DNA of 64,000 bases from Warburgia ugandensis (GCA_035236585.1 CP141132.1:51277880-51341879); one strand, 5' to 3'. Shown: positions 27,201 to 40,243, numbered from the stretch's first letter. The notes: generated by a model from the letters alone, not told the origin. Translations and numbers: made by a program.

Positions 27201-28835
27201 ATCTCATTGATCAAGTAGGTCCCTTTGTATTTTTAGGGTTTTTCTACCATAATGGGTAGATCCCTTAATATATCTCATATATGTCCAAATAAACCATATA
27301 TATCACTTTATTTCAATAGTATATCATTATTAAAACATATTTTCAAGATCTGATCATCTCAGATCTTGAAGATCTAGGTAATTAGAAACTGGTTTCTTTA
27401 ATACAGAAAGTTTTTACTGAATATTATGTCTATTTTATCATTTCATCAGAAAATAGAGATTTCAAGCTTTCCATAGCTTCTTTCTAATCCCAATTTGGCG
27501 TTCAGATGACTCTAGAATGTGCTCTGGAAGTTCACAATCCTTCCAAAGGCTTGGATTTGATCTGGGCCCAAGGAACGGATGGCCTAGATTAGTCAGGCGG
27601 AACGAGTCGGTTCGTTTGGACCGTCTAATCAATCCCTTCTCAATTGAGAGACCAAACCTTCTTAGATCATTGTGAAAATTCTACCCTAGGGGTTTTGGAC
27701 CCTTCTAGATCGATTGGTGCAGTCATATTTTTCATCTGATCACTCCATCCTGAATTAAGGGTTTTGGTGTTTACTTTATTTTTACCTTTTTATTACCAAA
27801 ATAAATTACAGTAAACTAAAAATTATAGAAACCAGTAGTAAACATCTATATAAAGTATTCCCACCTACCTGATTGGAGAAAAAAATTTGTTTATGTGTCC
27901 AATTTAAAAGAAATACCCTTTGATAAAGATATGGCCTAAGATCCACCTTTCTTGCAAATTACCATTGTTTGAACTGTTGGATCTTGAAATTTCTTAAGGG
28001 GTTTTGTAGATAAGATATGGTGGGCAGTTTTGGAAGGTGGAATTTATGAAATTAGATCTGGAACAGAGTGCCTAATTGATTTTAGGTCTCTTGTTCGAAT
28101 CTAAAAGGAAAAAGAAATTACAAAGAGAGATATCTCTTAGATATTTTGGGTTTTTGGGGAGGGATCTAGGTCTAATTTTTCAAGGAGAGTGAAGAAAATT
28201 TTGTGGGGATTTTATGAGCATTTTTTGGAGGGTTTTTGGGGTTGTATTTCATGATTATAATATTTAATTTTTTATTATTAAATGACATGAAGGTCTCCCA
28301 TGCTCCATTATTTCTTCCCCATGCTCCATTTTTCTTCCCCAAGACCAGCTGGTGTTTGTCGACCCATGACTTCATGTGGGCTGCTCATAAGATTCATTTT
28401 TGGGTCTCTTGTGGGCCCCACGTGGTGTAAATAGACCATGTTGCCATTTATGTATAAAATTTTGGGTTTTATTCCCATGATCTCAGATGTGAGTGTACTT
28501 AGTGGCGTTGGATTCTTATTTCTCAGTACATTCTAAATTTTGATGTCTCATATTTTAATTTTTGGGAGATTTTGATTTTTGGGTAAAATTACTATTTTAC
28601 CCTTTTGTCCACGAAATGAAGAAACTTAAGGATTTTTCATCCGAATTCAGAATTTGTCGTGCTTATAGTCATTTTGAAGGGTTTGCTAAGTTTAATTTAA
28701 ATTTTACATGTCTTATTATTTGATTATACTTTTATAAAAAGTATATTCTAAATAATCCTTTTATTTCAGCCCGAATATCTGAAACTCAAACTTTATTGAT
28801 TTTCTCAATCAATTACAAAAATTGGGGTTATTACA
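24204..28835 (-). repeat. 5' LTR of the chromovirus (4,632 bp)
   Basis: Runs from TGTGATGACTCGGG to GGGGTTATTACA on the plus strand and aligns throughout with 14,821-19,567. Together the LTRs make up about two thirds of the element. They carry no long credible frame. Confidence 0.93.
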
Positions 28836-28840
28836 AAATT
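28836..28840. repeat. Target-site duplication (right), AAATT
   Basis: Identical to 14,816-14,820 and directly adjacent to the LTR end. Confidence 0.9.
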
Positions 28841-29059
28841 AACTATTAATGCAACCTAATTTAGGAATTGAAAATAAGGGAAGAATAGCTCTTAGTGGGG
28901 TCCTAAAATTAATCTTCTCATACAAGGGTGGGTCTATTTACATGCCACATCCTCTTCCAAGTTAGCATGGCCCATCATTGACATGTATTATTAGAAATTA
29001 TTTTTAAATTTAAACGAATCGTTTGTATATAAAAATTATAGTATCACCCTCACTCTAAT
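28841..29059. other. Unassigned flank
   Basis: Short AT-rich stretch between the chromovirus and the older LTR piece. Nothing recognised. Confidence 0.5.
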
Positions 29060-30140
29060 TGTCATGTCCAAGGTTTTAAATGACAATTTTAGAAAATTCA
29101 AAATACAACTTTGAAAAAGATTGGGAACTCCCTTGATTTTTATTTTGAATACCTTTCATTTCAAAAACGTCTTTTTAAACACCTAAGGGCCGCTTTCCAA
29201 ATAAAAAGTGACTAGGCATATATAGTCAAATTAATTACAATAATACATACATCAAATGTATCAAAAGGCAGTCATGTGTATACACATCAAATAGCCATAA
29301 ACTAAGAAAGCAAATAAAATATCCTAGCTAGTGGTCCTCACATCAACTAAGTTGTACTTTCTTTGCCTTTGCTTTGTTTTGTAAACCGGTTCCTCCTTTA
29401 AGATCCTACTCCTCTTATTATTTAAGATATTGTAAAATGAAGTACAATATCTCAGCAAGTTATTCTTGTGCAAGAGTACATTTACGAGAATAGCATAGAA
29501 TGACAATTAGGATTCAAATCCAATTTCATCATCCAAAAACATATCTGCAAAAGATATAAGAGAAACAAGGAAGATGACACTATTAAGTGTTGATGGAAAC
29601 CCATTGGCTCCCATTGGCTCCATCATATATGTATAAGAACTCTAGTACATGTTTAGCTCCCATGTTGAGCTTAATAACAACAAACTCAAAAATAAACAGC
29701 AAACATCATGGAACACCTACAATCATGTCAACTTCATTGTTGTGTGCCCTCCAGTACCTCTCATAGAAGAACACCCACCGTATCCTGACGAGGGCTACGA
29801 CCATCTTTGAAGGGTGCCATGAGTCACCTATAGTGGATTCAACCACTAATTGAGAAATATGCACTCTTAGCATTTGATACCATTCCACTTTATGTGGTTA
29901 AAGTCTAGGAGGCCAACCCATCAAACCTCTTAGTATAGCATCCTTAGGCTCTACAACCTATCATGTATGAGTTAAAAATTGGGGTATTTCTATACCCTCA
30001 TATTACTTGTAAATCTCTCAATCTATGAAATAAAAGTATCTCATGTCTTTCAACTTTTACATTATAAATTAAATCCCATATAGCATGGCCATCCATATGC
30101 ATATCTTATGGAGGTCCTAAAACATTCCTTATGAGTATCC
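29060..30140 (-). mobile_element. Old LTR fragment related to the chromovirus
   Basis: Begins TGTCATGTCCAAGG. It runs in parallel with the start of the neighbouring chromovirus LTRs: AAGATATTGTAAAATGAAGT then ACAATATCTCAGCAAG matches 15,227-15,265, and GGAGGCCAACCCATCAAACC then AGTATAGCATCC matches 15,833-15,872. It is far more diverged than the two LTRs are from each other, so it is an older, related family member. It ends where the 82-bp satellite begins. Confidence 0.65.
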
Positions 30141-33100
30141 AATAAACATGATCTATGACAGTCCAAATATAATTGAAAACATATCATTTTGACTTCTATT
30201 GCAAAATATTTCAATTATGTTCAATAGTAAATATTAGTCCAAAAACATCTCAAAACCATTCTTTTTACTGATATAGCAACACAAAACATATGAGTTATGA
30301 TCTACTACTAATAGCAAGCAATAAGTGGGTCAAAAATTATCCTTTTTACTAACATACAAGCCAAACATTTTTAGTTATGGTCTATGGTATGTAAGAGTCC
30401 AAAAACATTTAAAAAATGCTTATTTTCACTAGTAAAAACCATTCTTGCAATTCAGTTATGAGGTATTGCAGATAGCACTGCAAAAACATGATAAAAAATC
30501 TATATTTTTAAGAGCAAAATAGTTACTATACATTTATCCATGAAGTACAATAGATAGTATTCCAAAATTATTATAAAAAACACATCTTTTTACTAGCAAT
30601 ACAGTCACTATCAATTCAAACACGGAGTATAGTGGATAGGGCACTACACTGTATTGGTATTTTAGGGTTGTGTCATTGATTTATAGCTGGGTTATCATTC
30701 CGGGGTTTCTTACAAATAACAATAGCATTTTTGCCTACTATATCTACTTAGGAAGATTGGCAAAAACTACTGATCATCTGCATTATATACGGCTATAGTA
30801 GATAGAAATACAAAAACATGATAAAAAAGACCCATATTTTTACTAACAAAATAGTCACGTTGCATTCAGCCAAGAAGTATAGTAGATAGCAATCCAATAG
30901 CATGATAAAAAAACCCAACTTTTTACTGACCAAACAACCACTATACCTTCAACTATAACTCATAGTAGATAGGAGTCCATAACATATTTAAAAACTCATC
31001 TTTTCACAAATAAAATACTTACTATACTTACAAATATAAAGCATAGTAGATAATAATCCATAAATATGACAAAAACCTCATATTTTCACAAGAAAAATAG
31101 TCAATATACATTCAGCTATAAAGCATTGTAGATAATAGTCCAAAACATATTTAAAAACTCATCTTTTTACAAGCAAATAATTCACTATACTTTCAGCTAT
31201 AAAGCATAGTGCCTAGCAATCTAGAAACATCATAGAAAAAAACTCATCTTTTTACAAGCAAGATAGTCACTATACTTTCAATTGTAAAGCATAGTAAATA
31301 TTATAAAAAGCTCATCTTTTTACAAACAAAATAGTTGATATACTTTCCGCTATAAAGCATAGTAGATAGCATTCCAATACATGCTCAAAAACTTGTATTT
31401 TTACAAGGAAAATAATCACTATACATTCAGCCATAAAGCATAGTAGATAGTAGTCCAAAACACATTTAGAAGCATCTCTTTTATAGGGAAAATAGTCACT
31501 ATACTACCAGATGTAAAGCATAGTAGATAGCAATCCATAAACATGATAAAAAACTCATATTTTTACAAGCAAAAGAGTCACTATACTTTCAACTATAAAG
31601 CATAGGAGATAGTAGTTCATAAGCTTGTTAAAAAACCTCATCATATTACATGCAAAACAGTTACTATACTTTCATCTATAAATTATAGTAGATAGCAGCT
31701 CAAAAGATGTTTGAAAACTCATCCTTTTACAAGCAAAATAGTCACTATACTTTCAACTGTAAAGCATAGCAAATAGTAGTAGAAAACATTTTAAAAACTC
31801 ATCTTTTAACAAGCAAAATAGTCACTACACTTTCATCTATAAAGCATAGTAGATGAAAATCCATTCACATCATTTTACAAGAAAAAGAGTCTATATACTT
31901 TTAGCTATAAAGCATAGTTGATAACAATCCATGAACATGACAAAATTTCACCTTTTCTACAAGAAAAATAGTCCCTATTCTTTGAGCCATAAATCATAGT
32001 AGATAGTAGTCCTTAAATATGATCAAAACTTCATACTTTTACAATCAAAACAGTCAGTATCCTTTCATCTATAAAGCAAAGTAGATAGAAGTCCATAAAC
32101 ATGAAAAAGAAATAAATCATATTTTTATAAGAAAAATGGTCATTGTACTTTCATCTATAAAGCATAGTAGATAGTAGTTACAACATGTTAAAATCTCATA
32201 TTTTTACAAGAAAAATAGTCACTATACTTTCAGCTATAAAGCAGAGTAGTTAGCAGTCCAAAACATGGTTAAAAACTCATTTTCTTACAAGCAAAATATT
32301 CATTGTACTTTCAGGTATAAAATATTGTAGATAACAGTCCATAAAGATAATAAAAAAACTTATCTTTATACAAGCAAAACAATCATTATACTTTCAGCTA
32401 TAAAGCATAGGAGATAGAAGTCCATAAACATGATAAGAAAACTCCCACTTTTACAAGAAAAATAGTCACTATACTTTCAGCTATAAAGCATAATAGATAG
32501 TAGTCCATAAACATGGTTTCTTTTTTTTACAAGTAAAAGAGTCATTGTACATTCATCCATAAACAATAGCAGATAATAGTCCATTAACATGGTGAAAAGC
32601 TAATATTTTTGCACGCAAAATAGTCACTATACTTTCAGCCATAAAGCATAGTAGATAACAATCCATAAACAAGGTCAAAACTTCATCTTTTAATAAGTAA
32701 AGCAGTCAGCATACTTTCAGCTATAAGCATAGCAGATAGTAGTCCATAGATAAAATAAAAAAACTCATCTTTTTACAAGAAAAACAGTCACTATTCTTTT
32801 AACTATAAAGCATAGTAGATAGTAGTCCCAACCATGTCAAAAAATGCATCCTTTTTTACAAGAAAAACAATCATGGTACTTTTAGCTATAAAACATAGTA
32901 GATAATAGTCCAAAATATATTTGAAACCTCATCTTTTTACAATAAATACAATCACTATACTTTTAGCTATAAAGAATAGTAGATATTAGTCCATAAATAA
33001 TATAAAAAAACTCATCTTTTTACAGGCAAAAAAATCACTATAGTTCCAACTATAATGCATAGTAGATAGTAGTCCAAAACATGTTTAAAAATTCATGTTT

Positions 33101-35275
33101 TTGCAAGAAAAATAGTCACTATACTTTAGGTTCTAAAATCTTTCACTTTCAGCTATAAAACATAGTAGACATCCATAAACATGATCCAAGACTCATCTTT
33201 TACAAGCTAAATAGTCACTATACTTTGAACTATAAAGCATAGCTGTAGCAATCTATAACATGATTGAAAACTCATTTTTTACAAGAAAAATAGTCACTAT
33301 ACTTTCAGCTACGAAGCATTGTAGATAGTAGTCTAAACATGTTTAAAAACTCATCCTTTTACAAGCAAAACAATCACTATATTTTCAGCTATAAAACATA
33401 ATAGATAACAATCCATAATTATGATCAAAAGCTCATCATTTTACAAGAAAAATAGTCACTATACTTTCAGCTATAAAGCATAGCAGATGGCAAACCAAAA
33501 ACATAGTAGAAGATTCATATTTTATAAGAACAATAAGCACTATAGTTTGTACTATAAAGCATAGTAGATAACAATAAATAAACATGATCAACAACTCATT
33601 GTTTTACATGCAAAATAGTCCCAATAATTTTGGCTATAAAGCATAGTAGATAGCAGTCCAAAACATGTTTAGAAACAAATCTTTTTACTAGCAAAATAGT
33701 CACTATACTTTTAGCTATAAATCATAATCGATTGCAGTGTACAAAATGTTTAAAAACTCATCTTTTTACAAGAAAAACAAGCACTATAATTTTAGCTATA
33801 AAATGTAGTAGAATGTAGTCCATAAACATGATAAAAAACTCATCTTTTTATAAGGAAAACATCATTATACTTTCAGCAATAAAGCATAGTAGATAGCAGT
33901 CCATAAACACAATCTTAAACTCATCTTTTTACAAGAAAAATAGTCACTATACTTTCAGCTATAAAGCATAGTAGATAGTAGTCCATAAATTTAAAAAATC
34001 ATATTTTTACAAGCATATAGTCATTATACTTTAAGCTATAATGTAGTAGGTAGCAGTCTATAAACATGGTAAAAAAACTCATGTTTTCACAAGCAAAACA
34101 GTTAGTATACTTTTAGCTATAAAGTGTAGTACATAGCAGTCCATAAACAAGGTCAAAAACTTATCTTTTAACAAGAACAACAATTACAATACTTTCTACT
34201 ATAAAGAATAGTACATAATATTCAATAAACATGATCAAGAACTCTTCCTTTTACAAGCAAAATGGTCACAATAATTTTATCTGTAAAGCATAGTAGATAG
34301 TAGTCCAAAACACGTTTAGAAACTAATCGTTTTGCTAGCAAAATAGTCACTATACTTTTAGCTATAAGGCATAATAGATTGCAACATACAAAATATTTAA
34401 AAAATTATATTTTTATAAGGAAAATAGTCACTATAATTTTAGCTATAAAATGTAGTAGATAGTAGTCCATAAACATGATAAAAAACTCATCTTTTCGCAA
34501 GCAATACAAAATTATATATCCAGCAATAAAGCATAGTCGATAGTAGTCCATAAACACAATCTAAACCTCATCTTTTTTCAAGCAAAACAGTCACTGTACT
34601 TTTAGCTATAAAGCTTAGTAGACAGTAGTCCATAAACATGTTTAAAAACTCATATTTTACAAGCATATAGTCATTATACCTTTAGTTACAAAGCATAGTA
34701 GATATCAGTCCATAAACATGGTAAAAAACTCATGTTTTTACAAGTAAAAGAATCACCATAGTTTTAGCTATAAAGCATAGTAGATAGTAGTCCATAAACA
34801 AGGTCAAAAACTTATTTTTTAACATGAAAAACAATCACTACACTTTAAGCTATATGCATGCTAGATAATAGTCCGTAAACATGATAAAAAACTCTTCTTT
34901 TTACAAGAAAAACAATCTCTCTACTTTCAGCTATAAAGCATAGTAGATATAGTCCAAAACAAGTTTAACAACTAATCTTTATATGAGAAAAATATTAACT
35001 ATACTTTTAGCAACAAAGCATAGTAAATTCTAGTCCAAACAATGTTTAAAAACTCATCTTTTTACAAGAAAGATAGTCACTATACTTTTAGCTATAAAAT
35101 GTAGTAGATAGCAGTCCAAAAACATGATTCAAAACTCATCTTTTTACAACAAAACATCATTATACTTTCAATTATAAAGCATAGCAGATAGCAGTCCAAA
35201 ACATGTTTAAAAACTCATCTTTTTACAATAAAAATAGTCACTATTTTTTCACCTATAAAGCATAATAGATAGCAA
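30140..35275. repeat. 82-bp satellite array, left block (about 62 units)
   Basis: The unit consensus contains AGTCACTATACTTTCAGCTA, TAAAGCATAGTAGATAGTAG, TCCATAAACATGATAAAAAA and CTCATCTTTTTACAAGCAAA, for 82 bp in total. The first kilobase is irregular and diverged, as at satellite edges; the middle and right are more uniform. Each unit carries the dyad CTATACTTT-7 nt-AAAGCATAG. No coding potential was seen. A second block of the same family lies at 60,303-61,790. Confidence 0.96.
33580..35275. repeat. Higher-order repeat, about 648 bp (8 x 82 bp), about 2.6 turns
   Basis: Variant units recur in the same order at a fixed distance. AAAATGTAG occurs at 33,800, 34,447 and 35,097. ACAAAATRTT occurs at 33,741 and 34,388. 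The AACACAATCT unit, also with CAGCAATAAAGC, occurs at about 33,911 and 34,558. GGTCAAAAAC occurs at 34,151 and 34,802. All spacings are 647-651 bp. Neighbouring 82-bp units differ more from each other than from the unit one period away. The series is cut by element B at 35,276. Confidence 0.85.
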
Positions 35276-37507
35276 TGTGTCTTAAATAATAGCACAAGTG
35301 CAATGGCTCTATTGGAGTATAGAATTGGCAAATATGGGTCGATCCTACATAGACTCTTTGATAAGTGAGATTAATTATAATTTAGGTTGTCATACTTTAA
35401 CCTAGCTTATCATTCAAGTGAAGGATAATTTTTAACTAAACTAAATTAGAAAGCAAGTAATTAAAGAAACTAAGAAACTATCTAATATGCAAGGAACAAA
35501 ACTTGAAAACTTTCTAAAACTACAATTAACTAGAAAATAGGAAACTCCCTAAAATTACCATTAATTAGAAAATGAAACTCTCTAAAACTACAATTAACTA
35601 CAAATTAAGGAAACTATCAAAATTACAAGTAACTGCACATTAAAATAACGATCTAAAATTACAATAACTAAACAATAAAGAACATATTAACTAAGAAAAT
35701 GAAAAATAACTATTTCATTAATAGCCAAATTACAAGGTTTTGTTACATAAGCAAGGGAAAGAAAGCAAGTAAATGTCCTTCAAATTTGGGCTTGAATTTC
35801 ACTGTAGGGCTCACATGTTGTGTCACTCAATAGGAGCTTGTACAATTTTCTTTAACCCAAAGTATGCTAAATTACCACCAAGCTTTTCATCCTCAATATC
35901 CCGACTTCCCACAAACCAACAAATTCCATCCATTGATCCTTAGGAATGAAGTATCAGTGCAGCCAAGGAAGAGGAGTCCTAACACTTTTTCCTAACCAAT
36001 CACCACCCAAGAAAGAAAAACGAATGATGGAAAAGGAAATAAAAAAGGTTACTGCATTTTCCCTAAGTAGAAACTCTTAAAAGAAAGAGGGCAACTTAAG
36101 ATAATTTAAATAAAGAAGGGATTAGAGGTCATTCATATCCAAGGAAGTTGAACCATAGAGAAGGGTTCCTTCCTTGAATATAAAATAGAAGAAAAGAAAA
36201 CAAATTGGAGACAGTGGCCCTTGTTTTAGGACTCACCCATTCCCAGGCTTAGGAGATGAAATGATAAGTAGGAACATGGTGTATTCCTAGCCTTAGGAAA
36301 ATGATAAGGCCTTTAGCTAGGAACCTAGGTGGTTTATGGATGGATTTGCATGTTTTTCTCAACCTTACTTAAGAAATTAGAAAGTCTCTTTACTTCTAAG
36401 AATCCTTTCCTTTTTCTTAGTCTAACTTCATAAAAAGAAATTAGAAAGATAAAAAGAAGAATGATGCTTAAACTAACTAACCATGATTATCCATGAAACC
36501 TAGAATTAGAAACTGGTGTGTGAACATGGAATGAGAAAGTGGATGAAATTAGAAAGTGAAAAGATAAGGAAACATGGAAAGAGTGTGTGAATGGAATAAA
36601 TATAATGTGAAATGCATGCAAATCTAGCATGGAAGGATCCACGCTTGCAACTTAGAAAATGGAAAGTGATATGCTTATGCTACCTACAACTAAGATGCCT
36701 AAATCCTATTATGATATGCATGATTTTCTAAACTAAGAATGATTTCTAAATCTAATGGACTACTATGCATGAAGTTTCTAAACTTTTCTTAGAAAATAAC
36801 TAAAAGAAATAGACAGTCAAACATGGGTTTCTAAATTAAGAAAGTGCTACTTATGTGCTAGTTCTAAGAATCCAGCATGAAACTACTTTCTAAAATCGAA
36901 CTAAACTAATCCTAAAACATTCCTAAAATCTATTGAAAATAAATTAACAAGTTTATAAAACTGCAGAGTAAGTAAATCTTAAATCTAAACAAGGAATTCA
37001 AAATTAGAAACTACCCTACTTCTAAATAGAAAGTGCTTAAAAACATGGAAACTATGCTACAACCTAGATCTACAAAGTAAATCTAACCTAAAGAGACACA
37101 CTAACTCATTATACTACAATGAATGCAATCTAAACATCATGTTAAGTACACCATGCATGTGAACTTAAAAAAGATGCATCCACCAAAAATTGGTGGAATG
37201 CTTTGAAAATCCTATTCTTATATACATGCAAAAACTAATTGAATATAAAGGAAACATGATATTCATGTAAATTACTCTAGGATGAATGGAATTACTATGC
37301 TAAACATGAACTACAAAGCAAGGAAAGATGAGAATATAAGATGCAAATTAAGGAAAAACTACAACCAATTCATGCGTGCAAATCTAAGTAACAAGAAAGA
37401 TGAAGCATGCAATACATTAGCAATCTAGGTGAACTCATGCATGAAGAAGGCCAATGGAAAAGATAGAACAAGGTAGAGAAAGACAAAGGAAAAATAAGCA
37501 AGAAAAG
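35276..37507 (-). repeat. LTR of element B, first part
   Basis: AT-rich LTR sequence with many AAACTAAxxAA phrases typical of Athila/Tat LTRs. It resumes after element A at about 56,034 and probably ends near 57,098, where TGGTCCCA meets a pyrimidine-rich stretch that could be the polypurine tract on the minus strand. The total would be about 3.3 kb. The inner boundary is tentative. Confidence 0.6.
37503..37507. repeat. Target-site duplication of element A (left), AAAAG
   Basis: AAAAG precedes the LTR start TGGTGCATG and recurs at 56,034-56,038 after the other LTR end. The sequence is short and simple, but its position at both exact ends supports it. Confidence 0.75.
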
Positions 37508-37999
37508 TGGTGCATGTTTTAAAAATTACTCGCAAGCACTTGAATCAGAGTAGTATTTCATGCAAGAGAGGTCAATCCCACAAAGAATCTCATAGAATTT
37601 TCAATAAATGGAATCTTATTTAAGTTTCTTATCTTAGCCAAAGAGAAATGGGTTTTGAATTAAAATAGGAATTTAAATAACATGGAATGGGAAACATGCA
37701 TAGAATTAGAAACTACAACTAAAGGAAATTTCCTAAAATAAAGATATTCAAAGGAATTAGAGACTTTCCTAAATAAGAGGCATTCAATAAAAGAAACTAA
37801 TGGAAAACTAGAATGAATGAATTTAGATAACTTAAGGAAACTTTCCTAAATTAGCACTTTCCTAATCCTAAAATTTTCTAAAAACAGAACTTTCTAAAAC
37901 TAAACTAAGATATAAACAACTAATTAGCTACTACTAAATTAAGATTAAACAACTAAACAAAGCAAGATCTAAAGACCATGCATAGTATCCATAGGATGC

Positions 38000-40243
38000 T
38001 GTTTGTTAAGTGTTTAATTTTAGCCAAAAGACCCCTAATTTAGCATTTAATTAGACCATCTAACTCATTAAGTTGATGATTTTTAAATAATCTATGAATT
38101 TTAGCTCAAATTGACAATTCAACAATAAATTATCAAAATTAGTGGTTAGATAATCAATTGAGCTAAGTGGATGCTTAATGTATGATTTAGATGACTCTAA
38201 TCTAGTCTTTAGTCTTGCAAATCAACTAAAGGAGGGTTGGATGGCTCAAATCAATATTCAATGCTGCATATCATCTTGAAGATCAATAAGGCAAGGGATG
38301 AAGGGTTTCTAAAAGAAGAAGAATTCTAAAAAGTAGTGGAGATTATGGATGAGATTTGCAAATAAGAGAAAGTTCTTAAGAGGAAACTAACTACTAGAGG
38401 ATAAGGAAAGAGGGGGAGGAGAATTAGGAAGGAGGGAAAGTTATAAAGAGGGAACCATGAGAGTATTGAAGAGAGTTTTGGAAGTTTAGTGTTTTGGGAG
38501 TTTCGGAGTTTCTTTAGCTCTGCTTTTAGTTTTCCAATTTTTCATCATCTCTTCCCCTAGTACTTTATCTTTTTCACTATCTTTTACCGTATTTTATCTT
38601 TGTCTCACTTCCTCTTGTTTTCCAATTTCCATCTTGCACCGTCACCCACAACCCAGCCTTCTTCCCCTCCTCTATTTTTCCTTTTCCACCCATCACCAGC
38701 CCCTACTCTACATCACGCCTCCACACCCAAACTTGTATCCTATCTCTGTCTGCACCAATCCCCTCTGGTTTTTCCTTTACCGCTCAACATCTCCACCTCT
38801 CCACTGCTCCCCATTTTCTTTCTCTCTTTGACACAGCCTCCATCGTCATATATCGCCCAGGCCCATAGGCATCATTTTCTCATCTAGAATTCTAGGCCAG
38901 GCTTCATCCCATCATCCTCTGCTCTAGACGAACCAACACAAACTCCTTAGTCTAGATCAAGTTCTGCCAATCCACTTCTCCAGTCCACTGCACCTTCCCC
39001 TCTTTTCTCCACGTCAACACTAGACGACGCCCAGAGGCCTGGGCATTGTCTCATGTCCCCTCTGTTCATCCGATTCCTAGAAGGTGTCATCTACCACAAC
39101 CCATCTCCTCAACACCAGCACCCAGTTTTCCCGTTGTCTCCACTCAGGCTAGCACTAACATCTCCAGCGGCATCTGCTCCTGACCTCTAGAGCTGTGCGA
39201 CACCCCCTCTATTCCATGTTCTCAACTCGATGTCCAAAAGCCTGGATGTCATCTCCGTCTCTACCTATATTGCACCAGTGCCTAACTTCACCAACCACAT
39301 CCATCATGGTCAATGATTCATTAGACGGATTATATCGTCTCCTCTCTACCCGACAACATTCCCAGTCAGGTCCTGCTCCCACCACTCAGATCAGCACCAA
39401 GCCACAGCACCGCATGGGAGTTGATGATGCCACAACACCAGCCATGGACATGGTCATGCCCATCTTCTCTGGCTATTTATGTTTTACGAAAGTTTTAGAA
39501 AAAATTCCACTTTTGCCCATAGGAGAATATTTTAAATTACATTTTTTTTGCTATTACTGTTACTATTTGTGTTCTATGTTATTTGAGTTTTGGTTATTCA
39601 CATTCTGTATTATTCTGTAGTCAATCCAGGAACTATCTTATCTATTACTATTTAACCAAATCAAGGGTTCTGGTTTAACATCAGGAAAACTCTTATTTCT
39701 TGTCTGTTTTAATTCAGAATTTTAATTAACTTTTAGAACTTGTTTTTAGGATAGTTTCTATTTTAATTACTATTCCTGGTCTTCTGTTTAAGTTCTAAAA
39801 ACATATCTAAGCCATTAATTCTTAAATTAGACTAGATCTCTGAAAATTTGAAGAATCTGACAAATTCATCTGTCATATCATTAATGAAGGACATGTTGAA
39901 TATATTGATGAAGTCTGATCAAAGTTTATGATACCAAAATTGAGGAATTGGATAGTACTTAAGCTAGGGAAATAGATTCTTCCTATTTTTTTCTAGTTTT
40001 AGTTTTAATCAAGGTTCTGTTGTTGTTTTTTCCTTTTGTTGTGGAATTAGACCTTTATAATTTCATTATTAAACTGAATCTAAAGTTTGATTTCTTTCTA
40101 TTAATTTTTGTAAATTAATTTCAGATTTAGATAATTAAATTTTATTAAAAACTCCAATTTCTAAAAGCGCATCCTTGTAGAATCGATCCATACTTTCATT
40201 AGTTATACCACAAGAGCCTGTGCACTTGCATAAAACAACAACA
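38000..40243 (+). mobile_element. Solo LTR, Athila/Tat-like, opposite orientation
   Basis: Starts TGTTTGTTAAG and ends TGCATAAAACAACAACA. Near its right end it has GAATCGATCC then AGAGCCTGTGCACTTGCA, the reverse complement of the signature that opens the other Athila/Tat-like LTRs here (AAGTGCA...TCGATCC). It therefore reads on the plus strand. No internal domains are present, so it is a solo LTR. The target duplication is not clear and the ends may be off by a few bases. Its middle (38,580-39,480) is unusually C-rich. Confidence 0.65.

Larger units (their letters stand above)
14821..28835 (-). mobile_element. Ty3/gypsy chromovirus, Tekay/Del-like; complete outline, coding region broken
   Basis: A 14.0-kb element on the minus strand: two long LTRs, an initiator-Met-type primer site, gag, protease, reverse transcriptase, RNase H, integrase, a chromodomain-like tail, then a polypurine tract. 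This order and the C-terminal chromodomain place it among chromoviruses; the very long LTRs suggest the Tekay/Del lineage. AAATT flanks it on both sides. All major domains are recognisable, but the polyprotein is interrupted at about half a dozen or more places, so it is a fossil. The LTRs differ by about 2-7% in stretches compared by eye. At a rice-like substitution rate this suggests an insertion of the order of one to three million years old. Confidence 0.93.

Noticed and set aside
30140-35275. Possible CRISPR-like array
   Set aside because: The whole 82-bp unit is repeated without unique spacers, and the setting is plant nuclear DNA. It is a satellite.
30140-35275. Self-cleaving ribozyme in the satellite unit
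   Set aside because: The hairpin dyad has no hammerhead core sequences (no CUGAUGA or GAAA at the right spacing).
38600-39620. Frames of 95 and 141 codons in the C-rich island
   Set aside because: No family resemblance, biased composition, and location inside a solo LTR.
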